From Myxococcales bacterium (GTDB lineage: Bacteria > Myxococcota > UBA727 > GCA-2721815): a stretch of 64,000 bases of DNA. The stretch covers positions 124,001 to 188,000 of the forward strand of contig PBLQ01000011.1 of the NCBI GenBank assembly GCA_002721815.1, in the 5' to 3' direction. Made by a program: the position numbers and the translations under genes. This document shows, piece after piece, positions 42,445 to 51,598 of this stretch. Each line of letters opens with the position of its first letter. Positions within the stretch are counted from its first letter, which is position 1. The notes beneath the pieces were generated by a model, which had not been told where the DNA came from, made no database searches, and saw only the letters and a program-made list of their open reading frames with translations.

Positions 42445-43245
42445 TTACGCCGAGAATATTTTGTTGTCGACGGTCACACCGATGGGGCAATGATCAGAGC
42501 CCATCACGTCGGGCAGAATGGTAGCATCTTTCACATAGGGCATCGCCCCCGGGGACGCCATGACATAGTCGATGCGCCACCCCACATTGCGTTCACGCAC
42601 TCCCGGACGATTGCTCCACCACGTATAATGGCCCGTTTCATCGGGATGAAAATGGCGAAAAGTGTCCACCCAACCCGCCTTCAACCAACGGGTCACCTCC
42701 GCGCGTTCTTCGGGGCAGAAACCGCTGGTGCCGTGATTGCCTTTGGGACGTGCTAAATCGATTTCTTCATGAGCGGTATTGAAATCACCCAACACCAAAA
42801 TGGGTTTTCCCGCTTTGAAATCTTTATTCAACATGCGGAACACCTTCTTATAAAAATCTAACTTGTATGGAATGCGGCTGTTATCCCTATTTTTGCCACT
42901 GCCATTGGGAAAGTAACCGTTCACGATCAACAGCTCACCAAAATGCATGAACTGAAGCCGGCCCTCACAATCGAATTCTTTCTTCCCGGTGGCCGTTTCA
43001 ATGATGTCCCACTTTTTGCGGCTGTACAGGCCGACCCCGCTGTATCCGGGCCGCTCCGCCGCTACAAAATGGGTGTTCCAACGTTTGGGGTTTTTAACCT
43101 TTTCCTCTAGCTGCTCTTCTCTTGCCCGAACCTCCTGCAGGCAAACGATCTCTGCAGGCTTGTTTTCTAGCCAATCCATAAAGCCCTTACGGACACATGC
43201 TCTTAAGCCGTTGATATTCCAGGATATTATTCTCGTTTTGGCCAT
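42445..43245 (-). CDS. xth: Exodeoxyribonuclease III
   Basis: 266 residues of the EEP/AP-endonuclease superfamily. Motifs: 'SWNINGLRACV' (start), 'CLQEVRAREEQ' (metal-binding Glu), 'NGYFPNGS', 'LGDFNTAHEEIDLARPK' and 'GSDHCPIGV' (catalytic Asp-His). It repairs abasic sites and trims 3' ends. The 'RPKGN' segment places it with the XthA/ExoA group. It converges on pip. No terminator is visible between them. Confidence 0.95.
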   Translation of the reverse strand: MAKTRIISWNINGLRACVRKGFMDWLENKPAEIVCLQEVRAREEQLEEKVKNPKRWNTHFVAAERPGYSGVGLYSRKKWDIIETATGKKEFDCEGRLQFMHFGELLIVNGYFPNGSGKNRDNSRIPYKLDFYKKVFRMLNKDFKAGKPILVLGDFNTAHEEIDLARPKGNHGTSGFCPEERAEVTRWLKAGWVDTFRHFHPDETGHYTWWSNRPGVRERNVGWRIDYVMASPGAMPYVKDATILPDVMGSDHCPIGVTVDNKIFSA

Positions 43246-43265
43246 CTTTTTTTCTCCGGAGCTGC

Positions 43266-43295
43266 TTGGGTTTGGGGCCCAGAGCTTGCTATATT
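43266..43295 (+). promoter_or_regulatory. Possible promoter of the 472-residue gene
   Basis: TTGGGT and TATATT separated by 18 bases. The -10 matches five of six consensus bases and the -35 only its TTG. It would give a leader of about 68 bases. Read by eye only. Confidence 0.3.
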
Positions 43296-43369
43296 AGGAA
43301 GCCGGGCCAAAGACGCAACCCGTTTGGACAAAAACCGATACTTGGTGTGGTTAAGAGAGAGGTTCCCCT

Positions 43370-44788
43370 ATGACAATCAATAATGTTACCAATCGCGCCA
43401 GTATTAATTCGGCCAATCCCCCAAGCACCGAAAATACAACGGAAAATACCACCACCAGCCCCGAAACAAATACCGCGGCTGGCCTGCTCAATGCCGACGG
43501 CATCGAAAACAAGCCCAGCCACCTCAAACTGGACGCCCAAAAGCCTGAGGTGAAGCTGTCCCCCGCTGGACAGAAAAAGGCCGAGGCGGCCATCAATAAA
43601 TTCAACAATACATTAGAGTCGGTGATGAACCGGGGGCACAAAAACCGGGCCATGGCTCTGGCTGATGCCGCTCGTGGTGGCAAACAGCCCTATGGCCCAG
43701 GTGACAAATTGGACCCAGCCGATGTTGAAACCCTCAAAACGGCGGCCAAAGACCTGGCCATGGACATGCCCATCGGCGCTTTAAGCCCCGGCGCACAAAA
43801 GAAAATCGAAGGCGCTTTGCAAGGGACATCATTCGAACTGAAAGACGTTCAAAACAAAAGTCTGAACGAACTCAAAAGCGAGTTAGGCGATCGCGCCGAA
43901 AAGGTGGGTAAAGAAATCGCCGACGGTTTAAAGGCCAACAAACCAGGTTTGTATTACGGCTTGGGTGCAGCCGGTGCGGCGGCAGCCGGTGTTTACGCCT
44001 ATAAAGAGGGCAGCGGTGCCCTCGAAAAACTGGGCATCACGCCCGAATTCAAGAGCAGTTTTTTCGGCGACAAAGTGAATGCCAAAGCCAAGGGCAGCTG
44101 GGAAGCAGAAATGAAAAACCCCAATCTCGCCTTGGACCTGAACACCAAACTCAAAACCAGCGAACACGGACGTTTGGCCTTTGGCGCCAAAGCCAATATC
44201 GGTGGCAGTGACCTAGCAAACATTGGGTTTAAGGGCGGATCGGGTAATCTGGGCTACACCCATACCCTCGGCCAAGGAAATAGCCTTGCAGCTAATGTTA
44301 GCGCGAACTTCAACGCATCAGGTGAAGTCACGTCTGGTCGTTCCGAGTTGAAATACAACAGTGATGCCTTCAAGTTAGGGCTCGGTGCCAAACACGGTGA
44401 AAAAATGGACGTGTTAGGCTACGACCTCAAAGGCAACTTCAAGCTGAGTGACAATACCTCGGCCAGTACCAACCTCAATTTCGACCGCAAATTTAAGTTC
44501 GAGAAAGGCACTGCCAATCTGTCGCACAACTTCGAAGCGAACCATTCCTTAAACATCAACAGCAACTTTGACAGCAAGGGCTTCAACGATATCAGTGCTA
44601 AATATATCTACCGTAAAAACAATTGGGATGTGGGCGCTGGGGTCAAACATAACTTTCTTACCGATCGCACCTCTGCCAACATTAGTGCAGGATACAACGT
44701 GCGAGACAACTTTTCGGTAGGCATCCTCGGTTCTACTGATGGCGGCTCTAATCACAGTCTCGGATTGGGGCTGAGCTACAGCTTCTAA
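43370..44788 (+). CDS. Unrecognised protein with helical head and barrel-like tail, no signal peptide
   Basis: 472 residues. Asn/Thr/Ser-rich opening (1-40), a helical region (about 60-190; 'SPAGQKKAEAAINKFNNTLE'), one Gly/Ala hydrophobic segment (about 198-215; 'YYGLGAAGAAAAGVYAYKEG'), then ~240 residues of alternating beta strands with frequent Asn-Gly-Leu-Lys patterns ending 'LGLGLSYSF'. The end resembles an outer-membrane barrel with its terminal aromatic residue, but there is no Sec or Tat signal. Ribosome site GAGAGG is good and codon use looks normal. It is alone, with its own terminator. I do not recognise the family. Confidence 0.7.
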   Translation: MTINNVTNRASINSANPPSTENTTENTTTSPETNTAAGLLNADGIENKPSHLKLDAQKPEVKLSPAGQKKAEAAINKFNNTLESVMNRGHKNRAMALADAARGGKQPYGPGDKLDPADVETLKTAAKDLAMDMPIGALSPGAQKKIEGALQGTSFELKDVQNKSLNELKSELGDRAEKVGKEIADGLKANKPGLYYGLGAAGAAAAGVYAYKEGSGALEKLGITPEFKSSFFGDKVNAKAKGSWEAEMKNPNLALDLNTKLKTSEHGRLAFGAKANIGGSDLANIGFKGGSGNLGYTHTLGQGNSLAANVSANFNASGEVTSGRSELKYNSDAFKLGLGAKHGEKMDVLGYDLKGNFKLSDNTSASTNLNFDRKFKFEKGTANLSHNFEANHSLNINSNFDSKGFNDISAKYIYRKNNWDVGAGVKHNFLTDRTSANISAGYNVRDNFSVGILGSTDGGSNHSLGLGLSYSF

Positions 44789-44811
44789 TGATAAATCCTT
44801 ACAGATCCGAC

Positions 44812-44841
44812 AAAAAAGGGGCCCTTCGGGCTCTTTTTTTT
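44812..44841 (+). terminator. Intrinsic terminator
   Basis: A-run, GGGGCCC, TTC loop, GGGCTCT, then eight T. It lies 24 bases after the stop of the 472-residue gene and is a clean rho-independent terminator. Confidence 0.88.
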
Positions 44842-44975
44842 GTTTTTTGTGACATGGCGCATGGTTTTTACCCGCATTTGTGACGCAGCTCATGTTTGCG
44901 CAAGCCATGAAAAAACTGCAGCCGGCGCGAAGGCGATAATCCCTCTGAAACATTTTTTTAGAAAGGATTATTCAA

Positions 44976-45914
44976 ATGACTACCCCCGTTTCAACCTCGA
45001 GCACCCCAACCACACAATCTAACCCAACCCCAACCCCAACCAATCCCACCCAACAGACACAATCGACTTCGGCGGCGAAGCCAGTCAAACCCATTGATAC
45101 CGATTCTTTGGATTTGGATGGCCCATCCAAAGAAAATGCTTGTGCCAAAGCGACTGGTAATGACTGCAAGGCGCCCCAAGAAAAAGTAACTGTAAAGCCA
45201 ATCTTGGAAGCCGAAGTCAAGGAGAAGCAGCTCCAGGCCAATATTGGAGCACGCGCCAGCAAAGGAAACACCTATGTTGAAGGCAAGCAAGGTGTCTCTG
45301 TTGACGAAAAGTTAAACGTCGAAAAAGGCAAAACCAGTGTCACCATTGGTAACGATGACCGCGAAAACGGTGGTCACGATGTTGCCGTCACCGCCGAAAA
45401 AGGTAAAGGCCAAGACAAAGCCGTTCGCGCCAAGTTTGGACATGGAACCGAAGACAGCCCCGTCCAAGTTGATGCTGAAGTCATGGCCGGTAAAACTGAA
45501 AAAGGCAATGACAAAGCTGGTGGTGAGATTACCATGCAAGCCAACGGTGAAAATGGCTACGTCAAAGGCAAAGTCAAAATTGAGGCCGGCGATAACAAAG
45601 CTGAAATCGAAGCCAGTGGCGAAGCCGGTAACGACGAACAAGCCGTGAAGGTCTCCTACAACAAAGAAGACACTGCAGAAGGTGAAGATGTCAAAGTAAA
45701 GGTGGAATACCTGCGCAAAGCCAAAAAAGGCAAACCAGAATCCTCCATCTACTTGCAAACATCTAATGACGGCACCGAAGTGGGTGGCAAGTTCAAGATT
45801 CCCGTCGCTAAAATCCCCCAAAGCCAAAGCAATATTAACTTGGTTTTAGAGGGTGGCGTGAATCTGAATACCGGAAACACCCAAGGTAATGTTGGCGTAG
45901 AAGTGAAGTTCTAA
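44976..45914 (+). CDS. Unrecognised Lys/Glu/Gly-rich beta-repeat protein, no signal peptide
   Basis: 312 residues. A Thr/Pro/Asn/Ser-rich opening of about 35 residues, a short segment with two cysteines ('CAKATGNDC'), then ~230 residues of repeating short strands rich in Lys, Glu, Val and Gly ('GGHDVAVTAEKGKGQDKAV', 'GYVKGKVKIEAGDNKAEIE') and the end 'GNTQGNVGVEVKF'. No signal peptide or membrane helix. It resembles the preceding gene in build (disordered Thr/Asn head, beta-rich tail ending in Phe) although not closely in sequence. Ribosome site AAAGGA is good. Flanked by terminators on both sides. Function unknown. Confidence 0.7.
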   Translation: MTTPVSTSSTPTTQSNPTPTPTNPTQQTQSTSAAKPVKPIDTDSLDLDGPSKENACAKATGNDCKAPQEKVTVKPILEAEVKEKQLQANIGARASKGNTYVEGKQGVSVDEKLNVEKGKTSVTIGNDDRENGGHDVAVTAEKGKGQDKAVRAKFGHGTEDSPVQVDAEVMAGKTEKGNDKAGGEITMQANGENGYVKGKVKIEAGDNKAEIEASGEAGNDEQAVKVSYNKEDTAEGEDVKVKVEYLRKAKKGKPESSIYLQTSNDGTEVGGKFKIPVAKIPQSQSNINLVLEGGVNLNTGNTQGNVGVEVKF

Positions 45915-45928
45915 AGTCATCCAACCCT

Positions 45929-45962
45929 GAAGGGCCCTGTCGAGGGGCCCTTCTCTTTTTCT
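45929..45962 (+). terminator. Intrinsic terminator
   Basis: GAAGGGCCC, seven-base loop, GGGCCCTTC, then TCTTTTTC. A perfect nine-pair stem, 15 bases after the stop of the 312-residue gene. Confidence 0.9.
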
Positions 45963-45988
45963 TTCGCAACAAAAAACCGGAAAAAAAC

Positions 45989-47281
45989 ATGAAACCTATA
46001 CTTTTTTTTCTTACTCTATTTTTGAGCCAAAACACGTTGGCCGCCAGGGCTCCCGCATTGGACAACAGTCTTGAATGGGTCACCCAAAGCGCTTCAAAAA
46101 AGAAAAGCAAACGCAGCCGTAAAGCGCGTGCCCGCTTAACCAAACGCTTTCGCGTGAACAGCAGTTCACTGAAATCATCACTGCGAATTAATGTTAACCG
46201 AAACAATCGACTGGCGCCCGTGGTTCGAGACCAACTGATCACCAAGCCAAACTCTGAATCTTACACTTGGCTGGGACACTTTGAAGATGAACCAGACACT
46301 TTGGTGGGGATGGTGGTGAATGGTCCCGTCGTTGTTGGCCAAATTACATCGCCGGCTGGCAATTTTAGATTCAAGCCCCATCAAGATGGTTCCTATTCCT
46401 TGGTGGACAGTGAAACGCCGAACATGGGCTCTGATTGTGCGGCGGAAAGCCATGCAGATTCTCATGACATCGGCCCGTCCTTAGGTACTGCTTCGCCCAG
46501 CCTGATCAGAGACAATGTGATCAGCGTTATGGTGCTTTATACGGAAGAAGCCAAACGAGGTGCTGCCCCCTGGTGGAATAACAACAATCCAGCGTACATT
46601 GAAGGTGAAATCGATTTACAAATGAACCTGCTGCAACAAGCGCTCACCTATTCTTGGACCTCAGCACAAACCCAACTGGTCCATACGCAAGAAATCCCCT
46701 TAGCAGAAGATGAAGACGCTTTTGAAGACATCTACGCTTATCGGAGTTGGGTCCAAAATCAAATGACCAGTTCGGGCACCCCAATTAACCAATTACGAGA
46801 AGCGCACGAAGCAGACTTGGTCAGTCTGTGGGTCCAAGATGGCCTTAACGCATGTGGCGTGGGATACATTGGCAGTCGCTCTGCGCATGACCACGCCGAT
46901 TACGGGGTCACGGTTGTTGACCGCCGTTGCCATTATAAATTTACCTTTACCCACGAGCTCGGCCACAACCTCGGGCTGCGACACGACTGGTACATGGATG
47001 ACACCACCGTCCCCTACACCTACGGTCATGGTTGGGTCAGTTATTACGCTGAGCAACGCAGTATGATGGCCTATGATGATGCCTGTGAGTCTGCAGGGTT
47101 CCCTTGCCCCCGAATCAACCGGTTCTCCAATCCTGATTTGACCTATGGCGGTTACCCATTCGGTCACCATTATATTGCCGATAATGCCAGGGTGCTGGAT
47201 GAACGTTGGCAAAGAGTCGCCAATTATCGAAATTCCAGATTGCGAGCGCTATTGCTCACGAGTGCTAGCTTGAGTGAATAA
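45989..47281 (+). CDS. Secreted zinc metalloprotease (metzincin, reprolysin-like)
   Basis: 430 residues. Signal peptide ('LFFLTLFLSQNTLAA', 1-18), a basic propeptide (about 30-160, with a possible cysteine switch at Cys150) and a catalytic domain. The zinc motif HELGHNLGLRHD lies at 322-333 and the metzincin Met-turn 'RSMMAYDD' at about 357-363, so the third His and the fold are as in M12-type peptidases. No C-terminal sorting domain. Likely a predation or matrix-processing enzyme outside the cell. Lone gene between two terminators. Confidence 0.9.
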   Translation: MKPILFFLTLFLSQNTLAARAPALDNSLEWVTQSASKKKSKRSRKARARLTKRFRVNSSSLKSSLRINVNRNNRLAPVVRDQLITKPNSESYTWLGHFEDEPDTLVGMVVNGPVVVGQITSPAGNFRFKPHQDGSYSLVDSETPNMGSDCAAESHADSHDIGPSLGTASPSLIRDNVISVMVLYTEEAKRGAAPWWNNNNPAYIEGEIDLQMNLLQQALTYSWTSAQTQLVHTQEIPLAEDEDAFEDIYAYRSWVQNQMTSSGTPINQLREAHEADLVSLWVQDGLNACGVGYIGSRSAHDHADYGVTVVDRRCHYKFTFTHELGHNLGLRHDWYMDDTTVPYTYGHGWVSYYAEQRSMMAYDDACESAGFPCPRINRFSNPDLTYGGYPFGHHYIADNARVLDERWQRVANYRNSRLRALLLTSASLSE

Positions 47282-47290
47282 AAAGCATAA

Positions 47291-47316
47291 AAAAAGGGCC
47301 CAATCGAGGGCCCTTT
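47291..47316. terminator. Bidirectional terminator between protease and recA
   Basis: AAAGGGCCC, loop AATCGA, GGGCCCTTT. The A-run to the left serves recA (minus strand); the T-run to the right is short. It lies between the two convergent stops. Confidence 0.85.
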
Positions 47317-47338
47317 GCATTGTGGAAATCAGTATGGA

Positions 47339-48421
47339 TTAAGCCATGGCAGGCTCACCACCTACATTTGTTTTTGGGGTGTCATCTTCTTCCATCTCAC
47401 CGCCAATGCCATAAAAGGCGCGAATTTTATTTTCGATGGCATTCGCAGTCTCGGCATGCTCCAAGAAGTATTGACGTACGTTTTCACGTCCCTGGCCCAG
47501 ACGTTCGCCATTATAAGAAAACCAAGCCCCACTCTTATCGATGAGCCCGGCCTGAACACCCAAATCAATCAGCTCTCCTTGTTTGTTCACCCCTTCACCG
47601 TAGAGAATATCGAACTCCACTTCGCGAAAAGGCGCAGCCAGCTTGTTTTTCACCATTTTAATGCGAGTGCGGTTGCCCACCACTTGATCACCCTTTTTAA
47701 TGGCACCGATGCGGCGAATATCCATACGTACCGAAGAGTAAAACTTCAGCGCATTACCACCCGTGGTGGTTTCAGGGTTACCGAACATTACACCAATCTT
47801 TAATCGAATTTGGTTAATGAAAATCACGCAAGTGCCGCTGCGAGAAATGGAGCCCGTCAGCTTACGCAACGCTTGGCTCATCAAGCGGGCCTGTAGACCC
47901 ATATGAGAATCGCCCATCTCACCTTCGATTTCATTTTTGGGAACCAATGCGGCCACAGAGTCCACCACCACAATATCAATGGCGCCAGAGCGAACCAGCA
48001 TATCCGCAATTTCGAGGGCTTGTTCACCGGTATCGGGCTGGGAAATCAGCAAATCATCGGTACGAACCCCTAGCTTACGAGCATAGTTCACATCCAAAGC
48101 GTGTTCGGCATCGATAAAAGCTGCCACGCCACCACTTTTCTGGGCTTCGGCAATGGCATGCAAGGTCATGGTAGTTTTGCCACTGGATTCTGGACCGTAA
48201 ATCTCAACCACGCGACCTCTGGGAATCCCACCGATGCCCGAAGCGATATCGAGTCCTAAAGATCCGGACGGAATGGCTTCTACATCCGAAATCATTTTCT
48301 CGTCATTGCCCAGGCGCATAATGGAACCTTTGCCAAATTGCTTTTCAATCGTGGCAACTGCGAGCTCCAATGAACGCTCTTTATCTGACTGTAAACCTTT
48401 ATTTTTGTTGGACTTTGACAT
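47339..48421 (-). CDS. recA: Recombinase RecA
   Basis: 360 residues. Walker A '[14 protein letters not shown]' (~73), '[20 protein letters not shown]', Walker B '[14 protein letters not shown]', L1/L2 DNA loops ('[20 protein letters not shown]', '[13 protein letters not shown]') and the acidic C-terminus are all standard. It drives homologous recombination and activates LexA self-cleavage. The ATG has AAAGGGG upstream. An SOS-type operator overlaps the predicted -35 (see the separate entry). Single-gene unit with a terminator at its end; recX does not follow. Confidence 0.98.
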   Translation of the reverse strand: MSKSNKNKGLQSDKERSLELAVATIEKQFGKGSIMRLGNDEKMISDVEAIPSGSLGLDIASGIGGIPRGRVVEIYGPESSGKTTMTLHAIAEAQKSGGVAAFIDAEHALDVNYARKLGVRTDDLLISQPDTGEQALEIADMLVRSGAIDIVVVDSVAALVPKNEIEGEMGDSHMGLQARLMSQALRKLTGSISRSGTCVIFINQIRLKIGVMFGNPETTTGGNALKFYSSVRMDIRRIGAIKKGDQVVGNRTRIKMVKNKLAAPFREVEFDILYGEGVNKQGELIDLGVQAGLIDKSGAWFSYNGERLGQGRENVRQYFLEHAETANAIENKIRAFYGIGGEMEEDDTPKTNVGGEPAMA

Positions 48422-48478
48422 TTAAGACACCCCTTTAGTTCTGGAGAGAGACCCACACGATCCCTTCGATTCAAAGGA

Positions 48479-48507
48479 TATATGACACACACTGAACAAG
48501 TGTTCAA
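48479..48507 (-). promoter_or_regulatory. recA promoter with overlapping LexA-type operator
   Basis: On the minus strand TTGAAC (48502-48507) and CATATA (48479-48484) are 17 bases apart, giving a leader of roughly 50 bases. The palindrome GAACACTTGTTC (48494-48505) overlaps the -35. Its wider form fits the myxobacterial LexA consensus at all but two of 17 positions as I recall that motif, and also the Gram-positive GAAC-N4-GTTC core. LexA bound there would block the polymerase. Confidence 0.6.
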
Positions 48508-48522
48508 GCTTTTTTCTTCGAT

Positions 48523-51486
48523 TTATTGCGGCAGTGGGGCCACAGGATCGCCGTGTTTGGAAAAAACAGTGAGAGATCGCCTTTGCGCGTACTCATCGTC
48601 TTCTCGAGCCACCACCGTTATCCGGTTCACACCGGGCTGTAAATTGATACGGGTCTGAATATCCAAATCCACAGCTTTTTTTCCTGCCAGCGTTTCGTAG
48701 TGCACCTTTTGCTCATTCACGTAGACGAAGACATCTTGCACTGGACCATCGTCGGAAATTTTAGCCACCAAATTGTAGGTTTTATCGGCTTCCTGCGGTT
48801 TGGTTTCATGGCCCGCGAACTGAATCATGGGCGGCACCCGGGTTCGTTCCCACTCGATTCCAGAGCGTAAAGCACTTACAGAGGCCGACGTTTTGGCCCC
48901 CACTGCCCGGCGCATGGCTTCTTTGGGTGCAAAAGCTTTGAGCCCTCCGCCTAAATCTAAACGGTATTGCCCTGCCAACTCATAATCCACAGGCACCGCA
49001 GCGTCCGAGAGAATGGTGGCCACAGGTGAGGTGGTCGTATCGGTTGACGCATAAGCTGGAAAAGAGCCGTTGGCTGGCATGAAAGTCCCCGTCATTTTTC
49101 GGCCGCGTACGCCTGACTTGGCCTGAATGGGTAAGGTCACCTGATCGGTCCAGTAATCCCCCATCACTGCATCAAAAACCTGAATTTTCATTTTGGTTTG
49201 ATCGGCACCCCCGCGTATTTTGAATGACAAACGCGCCGTCCCCATTTGATTGCGTTCGATCTTTTCGAGCTGCACGCGACCTTTCTCGATAAAGAGTTCT
49301 GCCCCGCCCTCATTGCGAACCAAGATGGTCGGCTCAGGTGCTAGGCCCATACCTGTGTTTTCAAGGACGACCACCAAATCCACAGCTTCGCCCACTTGGA
49401 GCAGACCGTCTCCATTGCCGGACTCCCAGTCGTCAATGAAGTAGGAAAAACTCAATCGAGGATGGGCAAGACCATGGATAACGATGGGAACGTCCAATGC
49501 ACCTGCCGCTTTGTCCTGCCCGTGAAAAAACTGAACCCGCATTAGGTCTCGCCGAGAATCGACGTCTTTTGATAAAGGAATCTTTACCGACCAAGTTTTG
49601 GCTTCACCAGGAGCGAGATACCCAAACAAGAATTCGCGGTCGGCGAAAAGTGGCGTTCGGCTCTCACTGTTGCCATACACTCTAAAAATGGGCTCGCTGC
49701 CCACATTTTTTACTTCCAAATTGAAAACTAACTCTTTGCCGGCTTCTCCAAAAACCTTTTCAACAACCTTGGTTTCCAGCTTGGCTTCGCCCATGGATTT
49801 GCCATCTCGCCAATCGACGCCGAAGTCTTTCAATGCCTCTTTGGTTCGGGTCATTTGCTTGCGTTTTTGGGCTGCCAGGATTTGATTGGCTGCCCTCAGC
49901 AGCGCGTCTCGATCGCGCCCTTGCACGATAGCCAAAAGCTGTTGGGCCAAGTCTGTTTCAAATCCCGCGACAAAAGAAGAACTCACACGCTGAGCTTCCA
50001 TTTCATCTTCGGTAATTTTCTTTTGCACGAAAGACAGCGTCATTTCTGGTTTTTGTGACCGGGTGCGATGGTCATCAAGATGGGATTGTAGATCTTTTTC
50101 GCGGGTGTGCGTATCTGGAAATAGATTTAGCGCATCCCGAGATTCTACCGTCATGGGCAACAGCGCAATGTCGGGGGTAATGCCCACAGACTGGATACTA
50201 ATGTCACCGGGCGTCAGATAATGCGCGATGGTGAGCTTTAAAGAGGAAGTGTCTGGGAAATCGTATAGCATTTGGACTGAGCCCTTCCCGAAGGTCTGCT
50301 CACCGACGACCAACGCACGATCTTGGTTCTTCAGTGCCCCCGCCACAATTTCTGAGGCAGAGGCCGATCCGCCATTCACCAAAACCACCACTGGGTATTT
50401 GAGTTTATCTTTACCTGGGCGGGCGTGCTCCTCTTTTCGATCGTGAGCCCTGGCGCCTTGGGTCGCGACCACCACACCACCGTCTAAGAAAACATTTGAA
50501 ACAGCGACAGCCTGGTCTAAGAGCCCACCGGGGTTATTGCGCAAATCCAAGATAACCCCCTTGAACTTGCCTTTGGCTTCCTTTTCCATGGTTCGAAGCG
50601 CATTTTTAACGTCCTGTGCCGTCTTTCCTTGAAAGGCTTTTATCTTTATGTATCCAGTGTTGTCGTTAAGGAGCTGGTGGGAGACGGAGTCTACCTTAAT
50701 AATGGCCCGAATAATGTCTATCTCCCGTTGCTTTTTTTCACCCTTTCGCTGGATGGTAATGGTGACCTTGGTACCTGGTTTGCCACGCAAACGGTCCACC
50801 GCTTCATCCAAGGCCATGTTGATGGTGGATTCCTCGCCGATTTTTACAATCCGATCCTGAGCACGAACCCCCGCCGCTGCAGCAGGCGTCCCGTCAATGG
50901 GTGAGATCACGGTGAGAAAACCGTCGCGGATGGAAATGACAATCCCCAAACCTCCAAATTCACCGCGCGTGGACAACTTCATTTCACGTGAGACTCTGGG
51001 CTCGAGAAGTACCGAGTGAGGGTCGAGTTTTGACAGCATGCCGTTGACGGCAGCATATTCTATTTGGCGTTTATCGAAGTCTGGAGACACCTTGTTTTCA
51101 AGGAAACGAAAAACTTCACGCAGCCGAAAGGACAGTTCCCACAAAGATGACATGTCTTCAATCAGGAAGACCCGCAGTTCTTTACCCACTTGGATACGTA
51201 ACCGATCGCCCGTGGGCTCATCCACCAACACCTCAGGGACTCGTTTTTCCACGGCCTCTAATGCCGAGAGCAACATGTCTCGTGGTCGAATCCGCTCAGG
51301 TTCGACATAATGCTCTTTAACCAATAGAACCACGCGGTTAAGCACCCTGAGAGACGACAGGGAGTAATCTTTAGGCGTTTTAGAGGGCTTCGCTTCAACC
51401 AGAAAGCTGAACAGCAAGGCAGTGATGAGGCCACCAATCAATGGCAAGCCTAGAAATGTTTTCGAACGATTATAGGTTTTCTTCAA
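48523..51486 (-). CDS. S41-family C-terminal processing protease with long beta-rich extension
   Basis: About 987 residues from a TTG at 51486, chosen because GGGAG lies six bases upstream and it yields a proper signal anchor (MKKTYNRSKTFLGLP...); a TTG at 51510 also opens the frame. PDZ domain near 165-255 ('GGLGIVISIRDGFLTVISPI'), then the S41 catalytic core with 'DLRNNPGGLLDQAV', the nucleophile in 'NGGSASASEIVAGAL' and the base Lys in 'TFGKGSVQ'. Usual CtpA length is 400-480; here ~500 further residues of beta-sandwich type follow ('PEPTILVRNEGGAELFIEKG', 'PGVNRITVVAREDD'). Likely periplasmic, trimming or degrading envelope proteins. Upstream of recA on the same strand but separated by the recA promoter. 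Confidence 0.9.
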   Translation of the reverse strand: MKKTYNRSKTFLGLPLIGGLITALLFSFLVEAKPSKTPKDYSLSSLRVLNRVVLLVKEHYVEPERIRPRDMLLSALEAVEKRVPEVLVDEPTGDRLRIQVGKELRVFLIEDMSSLWELSFRLREVFRFLENKVSPDFDKRQIEYAAVNGMLSKLDPHSVLLEPRVSREMKLSTRGEFGGLGIVISIRDGFLTVISPIDGTPAAAAGVRAQDRIVKIGEESTINMALDEAVDRLRGKPGTKVTITIQRKGEKKQREIDIIRAIIKVDSVSHQLLNDNTGYIKIKAFQGKTAQDVKNALRTMEKEAKGKFKGVILDLRNNPGGLLDQAVAVSNVFLDGGVVVATQGARAHDRKEEHARPGKDKLKYPVVVLVNGGSASASEIVAGALKNQDRALVVGEQTFGKGSVQMLYDFPDTSSLKLTIAHYLTPGDISIQSVGITPDIALLPMTVESRDALNLFPDTHTREKDLQSHLDDHRTRSQKPEMTLSFVQKKITEDEMEAQRVSSSFVAGFETDLAQQLLAIVQGRDRDALLRAANQILAAQKRKQMTRTKEALKDFGVDWRDGKSMGEAKLETKVVEKVFGEAGKELVFNLEVKNVGSEPIFRVYGNSESRTPLFADREFLFGYLAPGEAKTWSVKIPLSKDVDSRRDLMRVQFFHGQDKAAGALDVPIVIHGLAHPRLSFSYFIDDWESGNGDGLLQVGEAVDLVVVLENTGMGLAPEPTILVRNEGGAELFIEKGRVQLEKIERNQMGTARLSFKIRGGADQTKMKIQVFDAVMGDYWTDQVTLPIQAKSGVRGRKMTGTFMPANGSFPAYASTDTTTSPVATILSDAAVPVDYELAGQYRLDLGGGLKAFAPKEAMRRAVGAKTSASVSALRSGIEWERTRVPPMIQFAGHETKPQEADKTYNLVAKISDDGPVQDVFVYVNEQKVHYETLAGKKAVDLDIQTRINLQPGVNRITVVAREDDEYAQRRSLTVFSKHGDPVAPLPQ

Positions 51487-51598
51487 AGAATGCTCCCTTG
51501 TCGGTTCCAAAGGGCCGACAAATTGCCATCATAGACCCAAACTACGGTTCACGCTCATTTTTTCCCCTAAAGAGCGTGCTGTCATTTGTTTAACCATT

